A DNA stretch of 64,000 nucleotides from Phymatolithon calcareum (GCA_977006965.1 OZ345362.1:744001-808000); one strand, 5' to 3'; positions 9,729 through 20,850 are shown, counted from the stretch's first letter. The notes: generated by a model from the letters alone, not told the origin. Numbers and translations are program-made.

Positions 9729-11498
9729 ATGGACGGTGCTGAGAAAGTGGCAATTGCTTTGGTGGGAAATCCTGGCATGGGAAAAAGCACAATTCTGAAT
9801 GGACTCGCCGGTTGCGTCAAGTTCAAAAGCGGAATCAGCATAGGTGGAGGTCTTACGCAAGTTCTCGAACGATATGACTGTGAAGCACTGACGATCTATG
9901 ACACACCGGGTCTTCTCGATGCAGAAAGAACAACGCAAGCCGGTAAAGAGCTCGATAAGCTTCTTTGCGAAAACGTTGCATTGAAAATTGCTTTCGTGGT
10001 CAATTTGGATAATGGCCGAGCAAGAAAGAGCGATATCTATACCATTCGACTTGTGCTCGATGCCATTTCGATTGGTACCAACAACCGATTCGGGGTTATT
10101 GTGAACAAGGTGGGGCCTGCAGTAGCCGCAAGGCTGGAAAAGAACCCTAAAGAAGAGTGCAATCTTCGTAAATTGCTAACTGGAAATCGCGAAACAAGCT
10201 TCTGGTGCTATGTGCCGTACCAACAAAAACTCTTTGAAGCACAAGATCAACTGTACTTGCCGGCGAAACTGAACCTTTTTCTCCACAGTCTTGTGGAAAC
10301 GAAACCACGTGGGGGTGCAGTTCGAAAAATCGATTTGAAAAACTTTGAAGAGCTCAAAGCACAAACGAAGCGGCAAATTGAGTCAGTGGAAAGGGCTTCA
10401 GAGGCGAAGCAGCAGGAAATGATGGCAAACTATGAATTGCAGAAGCAGGAGGCTGATGAACGGATGAAAGCAATGGAGGGGTATGCAGAAGAGCTGAAGA
10501 AGGAGCTGGCCGACCTAAGAGATGCGCGAAGAACAGAAGACTTGCCAAATGAGCCGAAACGGGAATTGAGCAATGTCAGGGACCAAAATACTGACGATCA
10601 ACTTCGTGGTGATTCTGTATTCTCTTTAAGCCTTCTTAATGGAGCTGCTGACAAAATTTTGCCCAAAGATTTACCTCAAGTAATTGCGATATACGAGCGT
10701 GCAGCAGAAGCCGGGCATGTCGGTGCCATGTTCAATTTGCGTAATTTCTACATGTGGGGAGCTAAAGGAGTCCCGAAAAACGTTCCCCGCTCCAATGCGA
10801 TGACTGTTCGCGCTGCAGACGGCGGACATCCTGAAGCTCTATTTAATTTGGCGATGAGTAGACTCGATCATGGCGGGGTCTATGTGACAAGTGCGTATCA
10901 GGCTCTGAAGAAAGCTGCAGATTCCGGTCATCAATTTGCAATGTACTTGTGCGTTAATGCGGCTTTGAAGGCTGATGAAGGACTAGACGTACCTTCCATG
11001 TACGGGCGGGCGGCTGCAGCGGGATATATTGATTTGTCACTGAGCATGGAAACGTTTTCACAAATAGCCGCCGAAGTTAATGCTGTAGCAGACGCAATGG
11101 ATGGAGGAAGCTTTCCTTCGATAATTGAGGCAATGCTGAATATGGGCGTGCTGATACGGAAAGTGCACCTTGATGGACCAATTGAAGAGAAACTAATAAG
11201 TTGGATAGAGCAAGGTGACATTGATTTTTCAAAAGAATTTGTTGCTTACTTTGATATGGCGGTGGGAAGTTCGGACGAAAACTTGCAGAAATACCTATGG
11301 AATAATGGCTGGTCAAAAGAAAAATCACGGGAGACAGCCCGGGCGGTAAAAATCATGTTGTATCGATTACAGGACCCGATGCTTGTGACTAAGCTCTATT
11401 CTCTACAGAAGATCTACCCTGTCGCTCCGAAGAATGAGCAAGTTGAAAATGGGAACGTCGCTCATGCAGCGAAAGAAAGGAAATGCGTACTGTTTTGA
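9729..11498 (+). CDS. AIG1/GIMAP-like GTPase with coiled coil, Sel1-like repeats and CaaX box
   Basis: This 589-residue single-exon protein starts with a GTPase domain (about 5-190). The P-loop is GNPGMGKST (residues 13-21) and G3 is DTPG (58-61). The likely G4 is NKVG (126-129), which lacks the usual Asp. A highly charged Gln/Glu/Lys-rich coiled coil follows (about 211-278). Then come three or so Sel1-like helical repeats (about 318-440), with signatures such as YERAAEAGH, KAADSGH and GRAAAAGY. The protein ends CVLF, a CaaX box whose final Phe favours geranylgeranylation. The architecture suggests a membrane-anchored, possibly oligomerising GTPase with a protein-binding helical domain. The G domain resembles AIG1/Toc34/septin-type GTPases rather than Ras. 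The first Met lies four residues before the first beta strand, so the start is well supported. Its role is unknown; stress or immune-type functions are known for GIMAP relatives only. Confidence 0.82.
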   Translation: MDGAEKVAIALVGNPGMGKSTILNGLAGCVKFKSGISIGGGLTQVLERYDCEALTIYDTPGLLDAERTTQAGKELDKLLCENVALKIAFVVNLDNGRARKSDIYTIRLVLDAISIGTNNRFGVIVNKVGPAVAARLEKNPKEECNLRKLLTGNRETSFWCYVPYQQKLFEAQDQLYLPAKLNLFLHSLVETKPRGGAVRKIDLKNFEELKAQTKRQIESVERASEAKQQEMMANYELQKQEADERMKAMEGYAEELKKELADLRDARRTEDLPNEPKRELSNVRDQNTDDQLRGDSVFSLSLLNGAADKILPKDLPQVIAIYERAAEAGHVGAMFNLRNFYMWGAKGVPKNVPRSNAMTVRAADGGHPEALFNLAMSRLDHGGVYVTSAYQALKKAADSGHQFAMYLCVNAALKADEGLDVPSMYGRAAAAGYIDLSLSMETFSQIAAEVNAVADAMDGGSFPSIIEAMLNMGVLIRKVHLDGPIEEKLISWIEQGDIDFSKEFVAYFDMAVGSSDENLQKYLWNNGWSKEKSRETARAVKIMLYRLQDPMLVTKLYSLQKIYPVAPKNEQVENGNVAHAAKERKCVLF

Positions 11499-12194
11499 GC
11501 AGCTGTCGTATTTCGACGTACGTGGCGTTTTGGATATCTGCACGTTGCTCGAAGCGGAGTTTAATTTCTTTTTGAACGATTAAAGGCACTTCCTCTATCG
11601 TCTGCCGTTACCTTAAAATCGTAGAACTATCGTCTTTTGTAAATCGCGCCCTTGTCATGGTACCAGGTCGTGGACTCATGGCGCTCAGGCAAGGTCATTG
11701 CTAATTAGGCATGAGTTTGCAAGCCGTTACTGCACCCCTTGCAGGTTATGTTTGATGGATAGCGGCGCGTAACCGTAAAAAAGTCAGGAAGAGAGAGTCA
11801 GTCTCGCGGACAGAAAAGGCACTGAGGGTGGGAGAAGAGGGGGGCTTGGCCAAGGACATTCTCTGAAATCCGGCAAGGGGGAGCGCTTGCTCGCTGACCG
11901 TATGCTTCTCGAGCTCCGCGCTACTATTGACAGGGGCACTTCTCCGACTCTCTCAGGGAGAGCGAAAGCTGTACTGGCCGCCGACCTTACACCGCGTCCA
12001 TTGAAATCACTGCAGAATGTCGCCAGTTTCAGTTTCACACATGAAAATAAGCTCTTCAATACTCGAAAACTGCAGTGATGTGCTCAATTCCAAAAGGGCT
12101 AGTCTCCCGTTTGATGCCCGTTTGATGTCCTGTGCTGATTATGACTGACAATTATACTTATGCTATCGTTGAGACAACTTACTGAGACATGAAA
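11499..12194. other. intergenic spacer downstream of the GTPase gene
   Basis: No gene or repeat is recognised. A purine-rich tract (about 11788-11850) and a GC-richer stretch (11880-12000) give only short unsupported frames. No canonical AATAAA is visible close behind the GTPase stop codon. Confidence 0.4.
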
Positions 12195-13343
12195 ATATGA
12201 ATGCGCAGGAAAGGCGGCTGAACTCTCACTTCGCAAACGCGTCGTACGACGGACAGGGCATGCTTGCGACTCGAAACGATCACAGGCAACTATCGCTTAC
12301 GCCCGTGAGCGCGCAAGAACACGAGGTTATCGGTTTCTAAAACTACGCGAGCTACCGGCTTCTGTGCAAGCTTCCTTCACAGGCCCGATCTGTGCATTGC
12401 GCGCGAGCTGTGGGGAGGAGGCCCTTACGTGTTTGTGCTGAAACGGAGTGCACAGGACTGTATTTCGATTCTTCCTCGCAGCGAGTGTATGTGCCACGCA
12501 TATGTCGCGCAGGAAACCTGGGCTCCTCTGCACTTTGACTTCGACGACCTCTGCGACATTCTACGAAAACTACTGCAAGAGTCGCCGACGGACGAGCTGT
12601 CACGTCCGCCATGTGCACGGCGCGGATGACATGCGGGTATCGACCGCTGTGTCACGAGCATTTTGACGCGTCATAAAATTGACATGACTGGAGGTATGCT
12701 ACAGGAAAATGCGTTAAACTCTCTTCCGTCCTCTTCGTGGTTATCGAATGCGGCTCCGAGTGCACTATGCCACCAACTTGGAACTTGTTCTCCAGCGTGT
12801 ACGTGGATGTCGCGTGGTACGCAGAGTGCCAATGTCACGCGAACCGCCACAGTGCAGTCCCCGCTACCCAGGTTTGTGCTGAACGTCGTGGAAATCCATA
12901 ACGGCGAAAAGTGCGTAGTGCAACTGGACGCGAACGACTTTGCCGACGAGCTGCTCTGCAATGGGGACGAGCGCCTCATTGTCGACGAGTGGTTCAAAAT
13001 GCAGACCGTGTCGCTTCGCAAGCTGCAGCTGCTGAGGGAGCAGGGCATTCCGTAGTGCAGCCTATGCTCGATATATGTAAATTTAGAGGAATACCTCTGC
13101 CAGTGCCTTAACGTATCGAAGATCCGCGCAAGTGTGCACTTCGTACAGCGCATGTGCGGCGAACTAGAACGGCTGCGCATCCGGGAAACGCTAGTGCACA
13201 GCAGCTTATGCGCGCTCAACGTGTTTGCTGTCATTGAACGCTGCCTGAAGTCAGTGTTCATCGACTTGCAGCACGTGCACATCGACAATCCACCGTTCGA
13301 CGTGCACAACTGGGAGCAGAGTCTCAACGTCGGCTTCTTCTAG
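12195..13343 (+). pseudogene. decayed APH-type phosphotransferase-like gene, copy A
   Basis: Frameshifted reading frames on the plus strand together resemble an aminoglycoside/choline-kinase-like phosphotransferase with an unusual N-terminal segment. That segment (about 12195-12300, RNDHRQLSL) may be a relic NUDIX-like domain. The C-terminal frame (13134-13343) reads ETLVHSSLCALNVF, where active family members have a TLVHGDLHPGN-type catalytic loop, then DVHNWEQ at the place of the metal-binding DW motif. The catalytic Asp residues are lost. At least three frame changes are needed (near 12430, 12640 and 13055). A second copy lies at 21640-22566; the shared segments include APLHFD, DELSRPP and LPRFV or MPRFV. 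The family assignment rests on motif resemblance only. Confidence 0.5.
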
Positions 13344-14199
13344 TGCGGACCCAGAGAAGAATAACTGTGCAAGTATAATATGTGGCGCGAACACATCCAG
13401 TGCACCACTGTACAGTACTGTCGCGTAGTCCAACGCGAGCGCTTTAGCAACCAAAACAACAGGTCCAATCCAGGACCAAAACTCGAAAACGCTTTACCTT
13501 CAGTCTTCAACTTGACAGCGATCGAACAAACCCACAGCCCAATGCAATCCACTTTCCACCGTAGCACAACTCTAGTTCGATGCCCCTTCTCCTTGTAGAT
13601 CGCCTCCTGGGGCGACTATATAAGGGGTTTCTCCAAGTAACTCAGCGGCTGTCTCAACCTCGCCAGGCCCCGCGCAATTCCGCGATGCAGACCAGCGAGG
13701 GACACCTCGCATAAGCATACCAAGTACCACGCGCGCTCCTTAGACCGATTCCACGGTCTATGACCGTCAGCGCGCCATATGCGACAATGCCGTCTCGCGC
13801 CCGCAGTCGCGCTCGTTGGCGCCTCGCGCCCACGGCAAACATAAGTTAAGGGGCTTGTCCTCAACGAGCACCAACATCATCCCATAGATCGGCAGACACC
13901 CGCCGCAAAGGGTGTACATACGCTCAAAGCCCTTATCAGCAACCTTGTCGTACGCCCGTCAGCGCAAAGCCGTTCCACGAACGGTGTCGATCGCCCACGC
14001 CCATTGCAGTGACACGCACCGTGTGCAATGAGCTCCTCAATCTGCAATTTGAGGTGGATGCCCACGGAGCCGCCACCTTCGCGACCGTCCCGTCTGATGA
14101 GGCAGCCGCATGTACCCCCTTGTGACCACCACACGAAATTGCCACGTATGACATTTGTCTGACGTCTTCTGCGCCAGGGACCGATTCCTCATTTTCGTA
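13344..14199. other. gene-free stretch with weak minus-strand coding signal
   Basis: No intact gene. Minus-strand frames at 13654-13842 and 13936-14277 have non-random composition and text such as VAISCGG and DGTV, which faintly recalls RCC1-type repeats, but they are broken and too weak to name. Plus-strand TACAGTAC occurs at 13411-13418 and GTACTGTAC at 14197-14205. Confidence 0.3.
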
Positions 14200-14530
14200 C
14201 TGTACAGTTTTGTACAATAATCTAGTAGCAGATTTTTGTTTGCCTGTAGTATACCATGTTTGAATGGAAAGTGACACCTATCCAAGAAGTACTGCACTGT
14301 GCGGTACAGACCACTCTTCTGCTTGGTCCCTTTCCCTCAACTGTCCGTATTTTTGCAAGTGCTACGTAGCATTCACTTGGTGCAATAATAAAGAAAACCA
14401 TCTGTGCAGGACTTCATTGCGCGCTGCGGAGCAGATCGTTGCGCGAACCGCATGATATTGGAGGTTGTGCGTGGGGGTGATTCCTCGTCGGCAATTCGCA
14501 CACACCCGTTGCTAAGTGCGGGTGATATTC
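14200..14530 (+). repeat. dispersed repeat family R1, copy B
   Basis: The stretch aligns in the same orientation with 5040-5345. The conserved right part reads GCGCGCTGCGGAGCAGATCG, against GCGCGCTCCGGGGCAGATCG in copy A. Copy B lacks the 24-bp inverted duplication of copy A. Confidence 0.6.
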
Positions 14531-14621
14531 ACTTTTTTTGAGGAATTTACTAATATATGCTCACCAAGTTTGCCGTTTTTACTAATGTCTATGTGCCGAA
14601 CCCCCTCAATTGAGGGGCGAT

Positions 14622-14705
14622 GATCCGTTCTGCGTTCTTCTTAATAACTTTTTCGAGCTTTTAAAAAAGCTCGAAAAAGTTATTAAAAAGAACGCAAAAC
14701 GGACC
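14622..14705. repeat. foldback hairpin, 41-bp arms
   Basis: Arms 14622-14662 and 14665-14705 are inverted copies with about three mismatches and a 2-nt loop. The centre reads CGAGCTTTTAAAAAAGCTCG. A 16-bp perfect palindrome, CCCCTCAATTGAGGGG, lies just left at 14602-14617. Confidence 0.9.
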
Positions 14706-15540
14706 ATTCACGCCATTATTGGAAAGTCGGACTTCTCTAGTGCGAGATGAGTACCGCAACTACTACCTTAGAATGGCTTCGTTCGGCGCTAGCAACGAAA
14801 AAATAGTGGTCACCGAGAAGTCCCAGACCTGCCATGCCACGAGAAAAAGTCCGACCCGCGGGGTCGGTACATCCGTACACACAAAGGCAGCATCGGTGAC
14901 CGGTCTCGCAGAGTGTTCCAGAAAATATGGAGCCTTTTCCATGCAAGACAGTGTGATTGGTATGGTTCAGAAGGTACTCGAGGAAAACTCAATGGTCGCG
15001 CGAGCATATCACATCGCGTACAATTTGTCATAGTTTGGCGTCCTCCGAAGAAGACTAACTTTAAGACAGTCAACCTGTTCAACTTCAAGGCAGAGGAAAC
15101 TGAGGATGGCATTGCGAAAGATCACCGGCTTGAACCGAGCCGCGGTAGCACCCCGGACTGCTTACAGTACTCATCCTCGCCCATATTCATCGCGAAACGC
15201 CAGTTTATCGTCCACGGTCGCAATCAGAAGCTCCTCAGAAGGACACGAAAGCTTGTATAAAACCTTCAGACGTTCTAAACGCCCTCTTCCGGGCTTTCTC
15301 GCTTACGTCTTGAACAGCTCTTGGGACCAAGCATCGCAAGAGGAACTTGATGTCGTCTCGCCTGACCGCGAGCCGAATACTGTCGCTTATGGGGAGCCCT
15401 AGGACCGATTGCGGTTTAAGTTTCCTCTCAGTTCTCGAAACTTCGCACTCTAACGGGAAGCTTCTTATCCGAAAATGACGGTATTGGTATTCATACGAAG
15501 TACGATTGCGTCATGAAGATGTTTCTTCATGTTCACCTGC

Positions 15541-15680
15541 GAAATTTTTGCTGCTTGGGCGTCCACTAAGCTGAGAATAAATCGACAACAAGAGACCACA
15601 GTGACAGAGCTGACTGAGTTCTTCGGAATACTCGTCCTCATGGCAAGGGTTGAGCTCAGCGCCGAGAGCAATTTTTGAAG
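15541..15680 (+). pseudogene. possible piggyBac-type transposase fragment
   Basis: A short frame ends in TVTELTEFFGILVLMARVEL, which resembles the start of the DDE_Tnp_1_7 (piggyBac) domain, where an ElkaFlGilllMG-type motif is typical. A stop follows at 15676-15678, and flanking frames up to about 16530 are broken and unconvincing. No TTAA-flanked TIRs were found. The match is one motif only. Confidence 0.25.
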
Positions 15681-16862
15681 GACAGCAAGGCCAAAGAACT
15701 ATCTCCCTGCTCCTTCTTCAAAGACTGGGATGCCGTTCGCGAATACTTCCAATGAATTTCATTCAGTGCGCAACCAAGTGAAACATATTGTCTGTGCAGC
15801 ACCGCTGGTCACTCCGTCAAGATTCTATCGATTCCATATCTGACCACAGAAAGCGCGCTTTTCCTCCGTCGGACCTGATTTGCGTCCATGAGTCCATATC
15901 TCGTTGGCATGGGAACGGAGGTCAATAGACGGAGAACTTTTGAGAGATACAGCACTCGGCGAGCGGATGAAGTGCGATAATTCTGCATCTTCAACAAGTG
16001 GGACTATACTTCATAGGGGTCATCAAACTCTTCTTGCAATTTGCGTGATTGTTAGATGGCTTTTATTCTCTGGTGCCTTCCAGAGTGTCATCAGCATATG
16101 ACGCAGGGAAGATATTGTCAAATGTTGCCCAAGTAACTCATCGATAGCACATTTGCCACGCGCATTACTCGTCGACGTTTAGTCGCTACAGAACATAGAT
16201 TTGCATTCGGCAGCGGTGTTAGAACCCACTAAACTCCCAAGAAAAAGAAGAGGAGGACTGAAGATGTCATGAAGACTACTTGTACTGTTCAAAACAACTG
16301 AAGAGTTGGGAAATTCAAGACGACGACCCTCTTTGGCTCATCATGTAATAGGCGTGACAGTGCCACACTATATATTTGTGGCGCTTCGACTGGTAGGAAC
16401 TGTTTCTCTAAGCATGTTCAAGACTTCCATGAGCGTGATGCATTTGACGAGCCTGATAATTAGTAGCTTTCGCTTGCAAAATGAAATAATTCTCATTCCC
16501 TCAATTGAAGAAAAATTTTGCTGACTATAGCCGTTTTTATGCGAAATGGAGCCTCTGAGCTCTGAGTTGAGTCCTCGCGGCTCATCAGAAGTGTTGCCCC
16601 AAGCGTCTGCAGATGCGTTGGTAACACTATAATAAAAATCTCCACTTCTTCTTCTTCAATTGAAGAAAAAATCTCGTCACATAGACACTAGTCCCACCCT
16701 CTTTGGAGCAGAAGTAGGAGGTCGTGTCTCTCCCTTTATGGGTAGAATCAGCTGCCAGATTTCAAGATTCCAGTTGAAATTTATAATGTGCACATATAGC
16801 ATTGATTGGTTGATTCTTATGCCGGCGGATTCCAGAACTTGAATCGCCATGTTCAGAACTTT
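15681..16862. other. gene-free stretch
   Basis: Only broken short frames are present. They may include more of the putative transposase relic, but no motif supports this. A TTCTTCAATTGAAGAA palindrome lies near 16648. Confidence 0.3.
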
Positions 16863-17510
16863 AAAGTATCGTACCAAGAAGCCTACATGGACTCCCGCCG
16901 AAGAGAGTGAAGTGGCGCGAGCCATTGACGTGATATTATGCAATTCTGAATAAGATAACTGACAACTCTCGATGCTAGTATAATGCAATTAGAAAGGTGC
17001 CGACTTTCCTCAAGTTGGGACACATGGTACCTTCTCAATGTCATATAATGGATGGGCGCTGACCTGGACGGTAAACAGGCGAGCGATGTGTGGTAGCGCA
17101 TGGCAGAGCGAGCACGATAGATCCCCGAAGTCCAGTAAAGAGCGGTGACGCGAACGGAAAAGAAACACAGGAGAATAGATGAGTCATGGCATCAGGTGTG
17201 ATTAAGCGGTACAACGACGCTAGCGCCGAGGGAAGCAGACCAAGGGATCTATCTAGGGAACCGTTACAGATGCGGGCACGAAGACTTCTAGCCAAGGGTG
17301 CTTGCCCCCTTTGCTGTAGAGGGTCGTCGAACGTGGCATAAGTAGCAGGACGACGTCGCAGAGCAACACAAAGAAGCTAATTGTCCTATCGTGAAGGTAA
17401 TTGTAATTACCATAGGTAGCACATACCTGGTCGACGCTGTAAGCCCCAACGGAACGATTCACAATACTACACTCAATAAATCCTCTTAATTACGAAAGTA
17501 TCGTACCAAG
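16863..17510 (+). repeat. dispersed repeat family R3, copy A, split by a solo LTR
   Basis: The stretches 16879-17038 and 17472-17494 together align with 34432-34625. Shared text includes GACGTGATA(T/C)TATGCAATTC, ACTTTCCTCAA(G/A)TTGGGACA and CTCAATAAATCC. The 433-bp solo LTR lies between them. The whole unit is bounded by the 16-bp direct repeat AAAGTATCGTACCAAG (16863-16878 and 17495-17510), which could be the target duplication of R3 itself, although part of it may belong to R3. Confidence 0.65.
17039..17471. mobile_element. solo LTR, 433 bp, with 5-bp target duplication
   Basis: The insert starts TGTCATATAATGG and ends CAATACTACA, giving the TGT...ACA termini of retroviral-type LTRs. CTCAA flanks both sides (17034-17038 and 17472-17476). 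The uninterrupted R3 copy at 34.6 kb reads straight through as TTCTCAATAAATCC, which serves as an empty-site comparison. No coding sequence lies inside, so this is a solo LTR left by recombination, or a very short non-autonomous element. Confidence 0.82.
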
Positions 17511-18628
17511 GGATAGTAATATATAAGAGGGGGACAACATCTTTTTTCTGAGGACTCATATGGATGTTGGAAAGCGGGAAATTAGACTCACACCCTCAAT
17601 CGCACATAATCTTTGGGATTGTGCTCCACGTACAGTAAGCTGCGAGCTGTTGGCTGACACGTGCTGTAATCACTGTTCAAATGCCAATATTGCAGCACCC
17701 AAAAGAGCACTGCAGTAAGATAAAATGAACAAAAGCACTATATGGTGAACATCCTTGGAAACAGCGCTGCTCAACGAGGCGAACTACGTACCAGAGCGAA
17801 GTGCAGAAAGAAGAACTCGTCCAAACGCTGGGACTCCGCCTTATAGCAATTTCGAAAAATGACTTATCTCTCGTGGAATTAGTGCGGCTCAAGAACACAT
17901 CAGAAAGCCGGCTTCGACTTTGCGGATACTCGGACAAGGGAGACCTGAGATAAAGAAGTGTAAAATGGCTTCGGATCTAGCTGGAGTTGTTTGCGTACCG
18001 TCGAAGCGAAAATTTTGTCGTTATATCTATGGGAATTCGACCGTTCGTTCGCAGCGAGGACATCGCAAAGTCATGGGTCGTGGATGGAGCGGATTCGAAA
18101 GCGTATTTTGAAGACGGGATGTTAATTGAGAGAAATGTCAAAGGCCATGGTGGGGGCACAGATCGGATCCAAGTTACACAAGCAAATTCTCTCGACAGGT
18201 GAGGGGGGATCTGTCCTTAAACTACAGTTTTTTTCCTTTGGGAAAAGGGAGGGCACATACATTCACCAGGAGAACAGCCACGGCCTTCCCGAATTCTTCA
18301 CTATAGTCCACTGCATTATTCACCGATTTTTCTACCCGTTCATTCATCTTTAGCCGCATCCTCCTCTTTTTGAAATAGGATTTCAGCACCGTGTTTGAAG
18401 TATAGCCAAGTGAAATGACCAATTTGGCGATCTTGGAGTCTGGTACCATAAAATCAAGATCGCTTTCCATGCCATCTTGACCATCGTTGAGACGTTTCCG
18501 ATCTTGAACGCGAACTCTTTCAGGTGGTGCAGTTCCTGCGGACCGCATTGGATCAGAATTGCCGAGAGCCGGTGGCGCTATTCCAATAGATGCGCCGAAA
18601 ATGATTTCTAGTTCCAGGTTCTCCGTTG
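17511..18628. other. gene-free stretch with short frames
   Basis: Frames at 17987-18202 (plus) and 18222-18650 (minus, 142 codons) look protein-like but match no known family. The second frame ends inside repeat R4, so it is unlikely to be an intact gene. TACAGTA occurs at 17631-17637. Confidence 0.3.
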
Positions 18629-19043
18629 TGGCGTCCAACGCCAATATCATACCCTCCAGTTCCTACAAGACTAGCTACCTTCAAATTGTCATTACAGCTT
18701 GCATTTACAGCAAGCCCTTACAAATAGCATTACAGTAATTACAGTACCATAGGTTTCAATGCGTACTTACACCATGAAGGATCATCAAGGGCAAACCCTA
18801 GAACCACTGCTTACAGCTTACAGGGGCTTACGCTGTAAGCACTTCGGCGGCGCCTGCGGCGGGTTAGGAACCCGCGAAGCGGCTTCCAGATTCTTCCATT
18901 GATCCAGTTCTCATACTGCCAAGTCATCTTATGATCCATTGTTTTTTCTATAAAGGTCGGCGCTTCGCGCCGCCCTTGGATTTCCGCCAGGGAACAACCC
19001 GACCACAAACAGTGTGCCAACTTGTGCGATTTACAACCCCACA
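18629..19043 (+). repeat. dispersed repeat family R4, copy A
   Basis: About 415 bp match 25569-25985 in the same orientation at high identity. The unit opens with the palindrome TGGCGTCCAACGCCA and contains a cluster of TTACAG hexamers within about 110 bp. GC-rich mini-hairpins follow (around GCGAAGCGGCTTCC), and the unit closes with GTGCGATTTACAACCCCACA. The subterminal hexamer cluster resembles transposase-binding arrays at the ends of hAT-like elements, but no TIR or target duplication is visible. Confidence 0.88.
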
Positions 19044-20685
19044 TCCGTTTCCTGGAAAAGAGCACTTCGTGTCTTGTCGCTACTTCTTGGTGTCGTGCTT
19101 GATGGGTGGGATAGAACTGCCTGTGTGGCTGTACTCGCGGAATTTTCTGTACATTCGCGTTCTGGGGATCATGAAGAATGCCTATGAGCATGAACCAGGA
19201 ATTCCATGGTTTCCGATACACCTGGGAGATCGGCCGCATCGGTAGCCCCTTCTTTCCCAGTATATAGTTCCGCATTCTCGTCCATTTCAACCGGCAGCTC
19301 GTGGCGACAGTACACACCTAGGATGTGGTGCGTAAGTACGTACGAAAGATCGGGGTGGAGATGGAAAAATGCGGTCGCGGACGCGGACGGACAGATTTGA
19401 AATTCATTCCGTTGTGTGTTGTTCAGTGCAGAGGTATAATTATGCACTGTCCTGAGTGCCCTTGTCGACCAAATATCGCACTGTAATGCTTCTCGTTGAA
19501 GAGCAACACCTCGCGAACACTTTTCATCCCCGACTGAAGCACTCACAGAAAAATCAGTGCGGTCAAGAACTGGTACGCTTATTTAATCCAAAAAATATCT
19601 ACCGTGCTTCCCCTCCTCATTCTGAATCTTCTATGCGTACGATAGGGAAATAGGAGTTGAACAAACCAGTTTTTCGAGCTCTTTTTTACGTTTTTCAAGA
19701 AAGCTGACCCCTCAAAATAGCTCAAAAAAAGAACATGGCATCCCAGCGATGCGGTAGCTTTGTCAGTGTTTAATTTTAAAAATAAATTATATCAGAAGAA
19801 TCAGCGCATCTTGAAGATATCTTCTCTCAGAGACAGCTTAATATAGACATGTGTTACAGCCACAGGACCATCGCGCGCTCAGCTTAAAATCGTCCTTTAA
19901 ACGTTGGAATATGGTTGTGCTCTTGACCAGAGGCAATTTAGTGGTATGATCACCATACATGGACCAACCGTTTCGCTCCATTTGGCATATGCGATTTGAG
20001 GGCCTTCCTGAAAAACCGGGAGTTGACGTCCCCCTCTTATATATTACTGGGGCCTTCCTGAAAACACAAAAACCGGATTTGTGCGTACTAAAACTGTCAC
20101 GTTTTGGGCATCTGTCACGTTTTGTGCAGTCGCAAACGCAGTTTTTCTTACTAGAGCCACCCCCTAGTGAGAAAAATTTGGTACCGTCCCAAAACGAGAT
20201 TTACAGTGAATTGGGGACAGCTGGCACTCCGCTCTCTGAAACTTTTTCCTTCCATGCTCATGTTTCTCCATCCCATTCAATCTCCCTTTCGCTTTCGATC
20301 AACCCGCTCTCTGACATGGGCAGTAGTCAAAGCTGCTAGGATTTAGCCTGTGTTTCCACCCGGGGCTATTGCATGCTATTGCCTCATAAGCACCCCTTTT
20401 CTCTCCTATCGCTGGGCACGAGCGCGGCACAGGATCTGAGAGCTCACGCAAGGCGTTGATGACGAAGATGGCGACAGTAATGATAATGGCGTATCCGTGC
20501 GTGAGCGTGAAAACGGGAACAATTCGTCGCGAGAGATACAGCAGGCCCTCCCGCGTCCCTTGGTTCATCGACGGTAATCCGGAATGTGAAGAGAAACTAG
20601 CGATGGTGGAGAGTTGACAAGTCTTCTCAAGTTACAGATAGTTCAAGATCAAAGCCGGCGAGAAGGGGAGCGCAAGGATTATGCC
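19044..20685. other. gene-free stretch with short inverted and direct repeats
   Basis: No gene is recognised. GGCCTTCCTGAAAA is repeated at 20001-20014 and 20051-20064. An imperfect 13-bp-arm hairpin lies at 20142-20176. Open frames overlap on both strands. Confidence 0.35.
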
Positions 20686-20850
20686 GAACAGCGAGAGGAA
20701 GAGCGGAAAGAGCGTGCAGAGCAGTGAGAGGAAGAGCGGAAAGAACGTCCAGAGCAGATAGCGGAGGAGAGAGGGAGGCGTGAGCGGGAGGATAAGAGGC
20801 ATGATCAATTAATGCAAATGATGATGGTTTCCGTCAACAAGAAAAATTGA
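20686..20850 (+). pseudogene. charged coiled-coil remnant with tandem duplication
   Basis: The frame reads EEERKERAEQ, a stop, EEERKERPEQ, then a Glu/Arg-rich helix ending in QLMQMMMVSVNKKN and a stop at 20848-20850. A 33-bp segment is duplicated (about 20692-20757). The pattern looks like the C-terminal coiled coil of a transposon-associated or gag-like protein, but no domain identifies it. Confidence 0.3.

Noticed and set aside
12671-13327. 218-codon minus-strand frame
   Set aside because: It is antisense to pseudogene copy A, whose plus-strand peptides are conserved in copy B.
13654-14277. RCC1-like repeat protein on the minus strand
   Set aside because: Only short fragments (VAISCGG, DGTV) resemble RCC1 blades; the frames are broken and the spacing is not regular.
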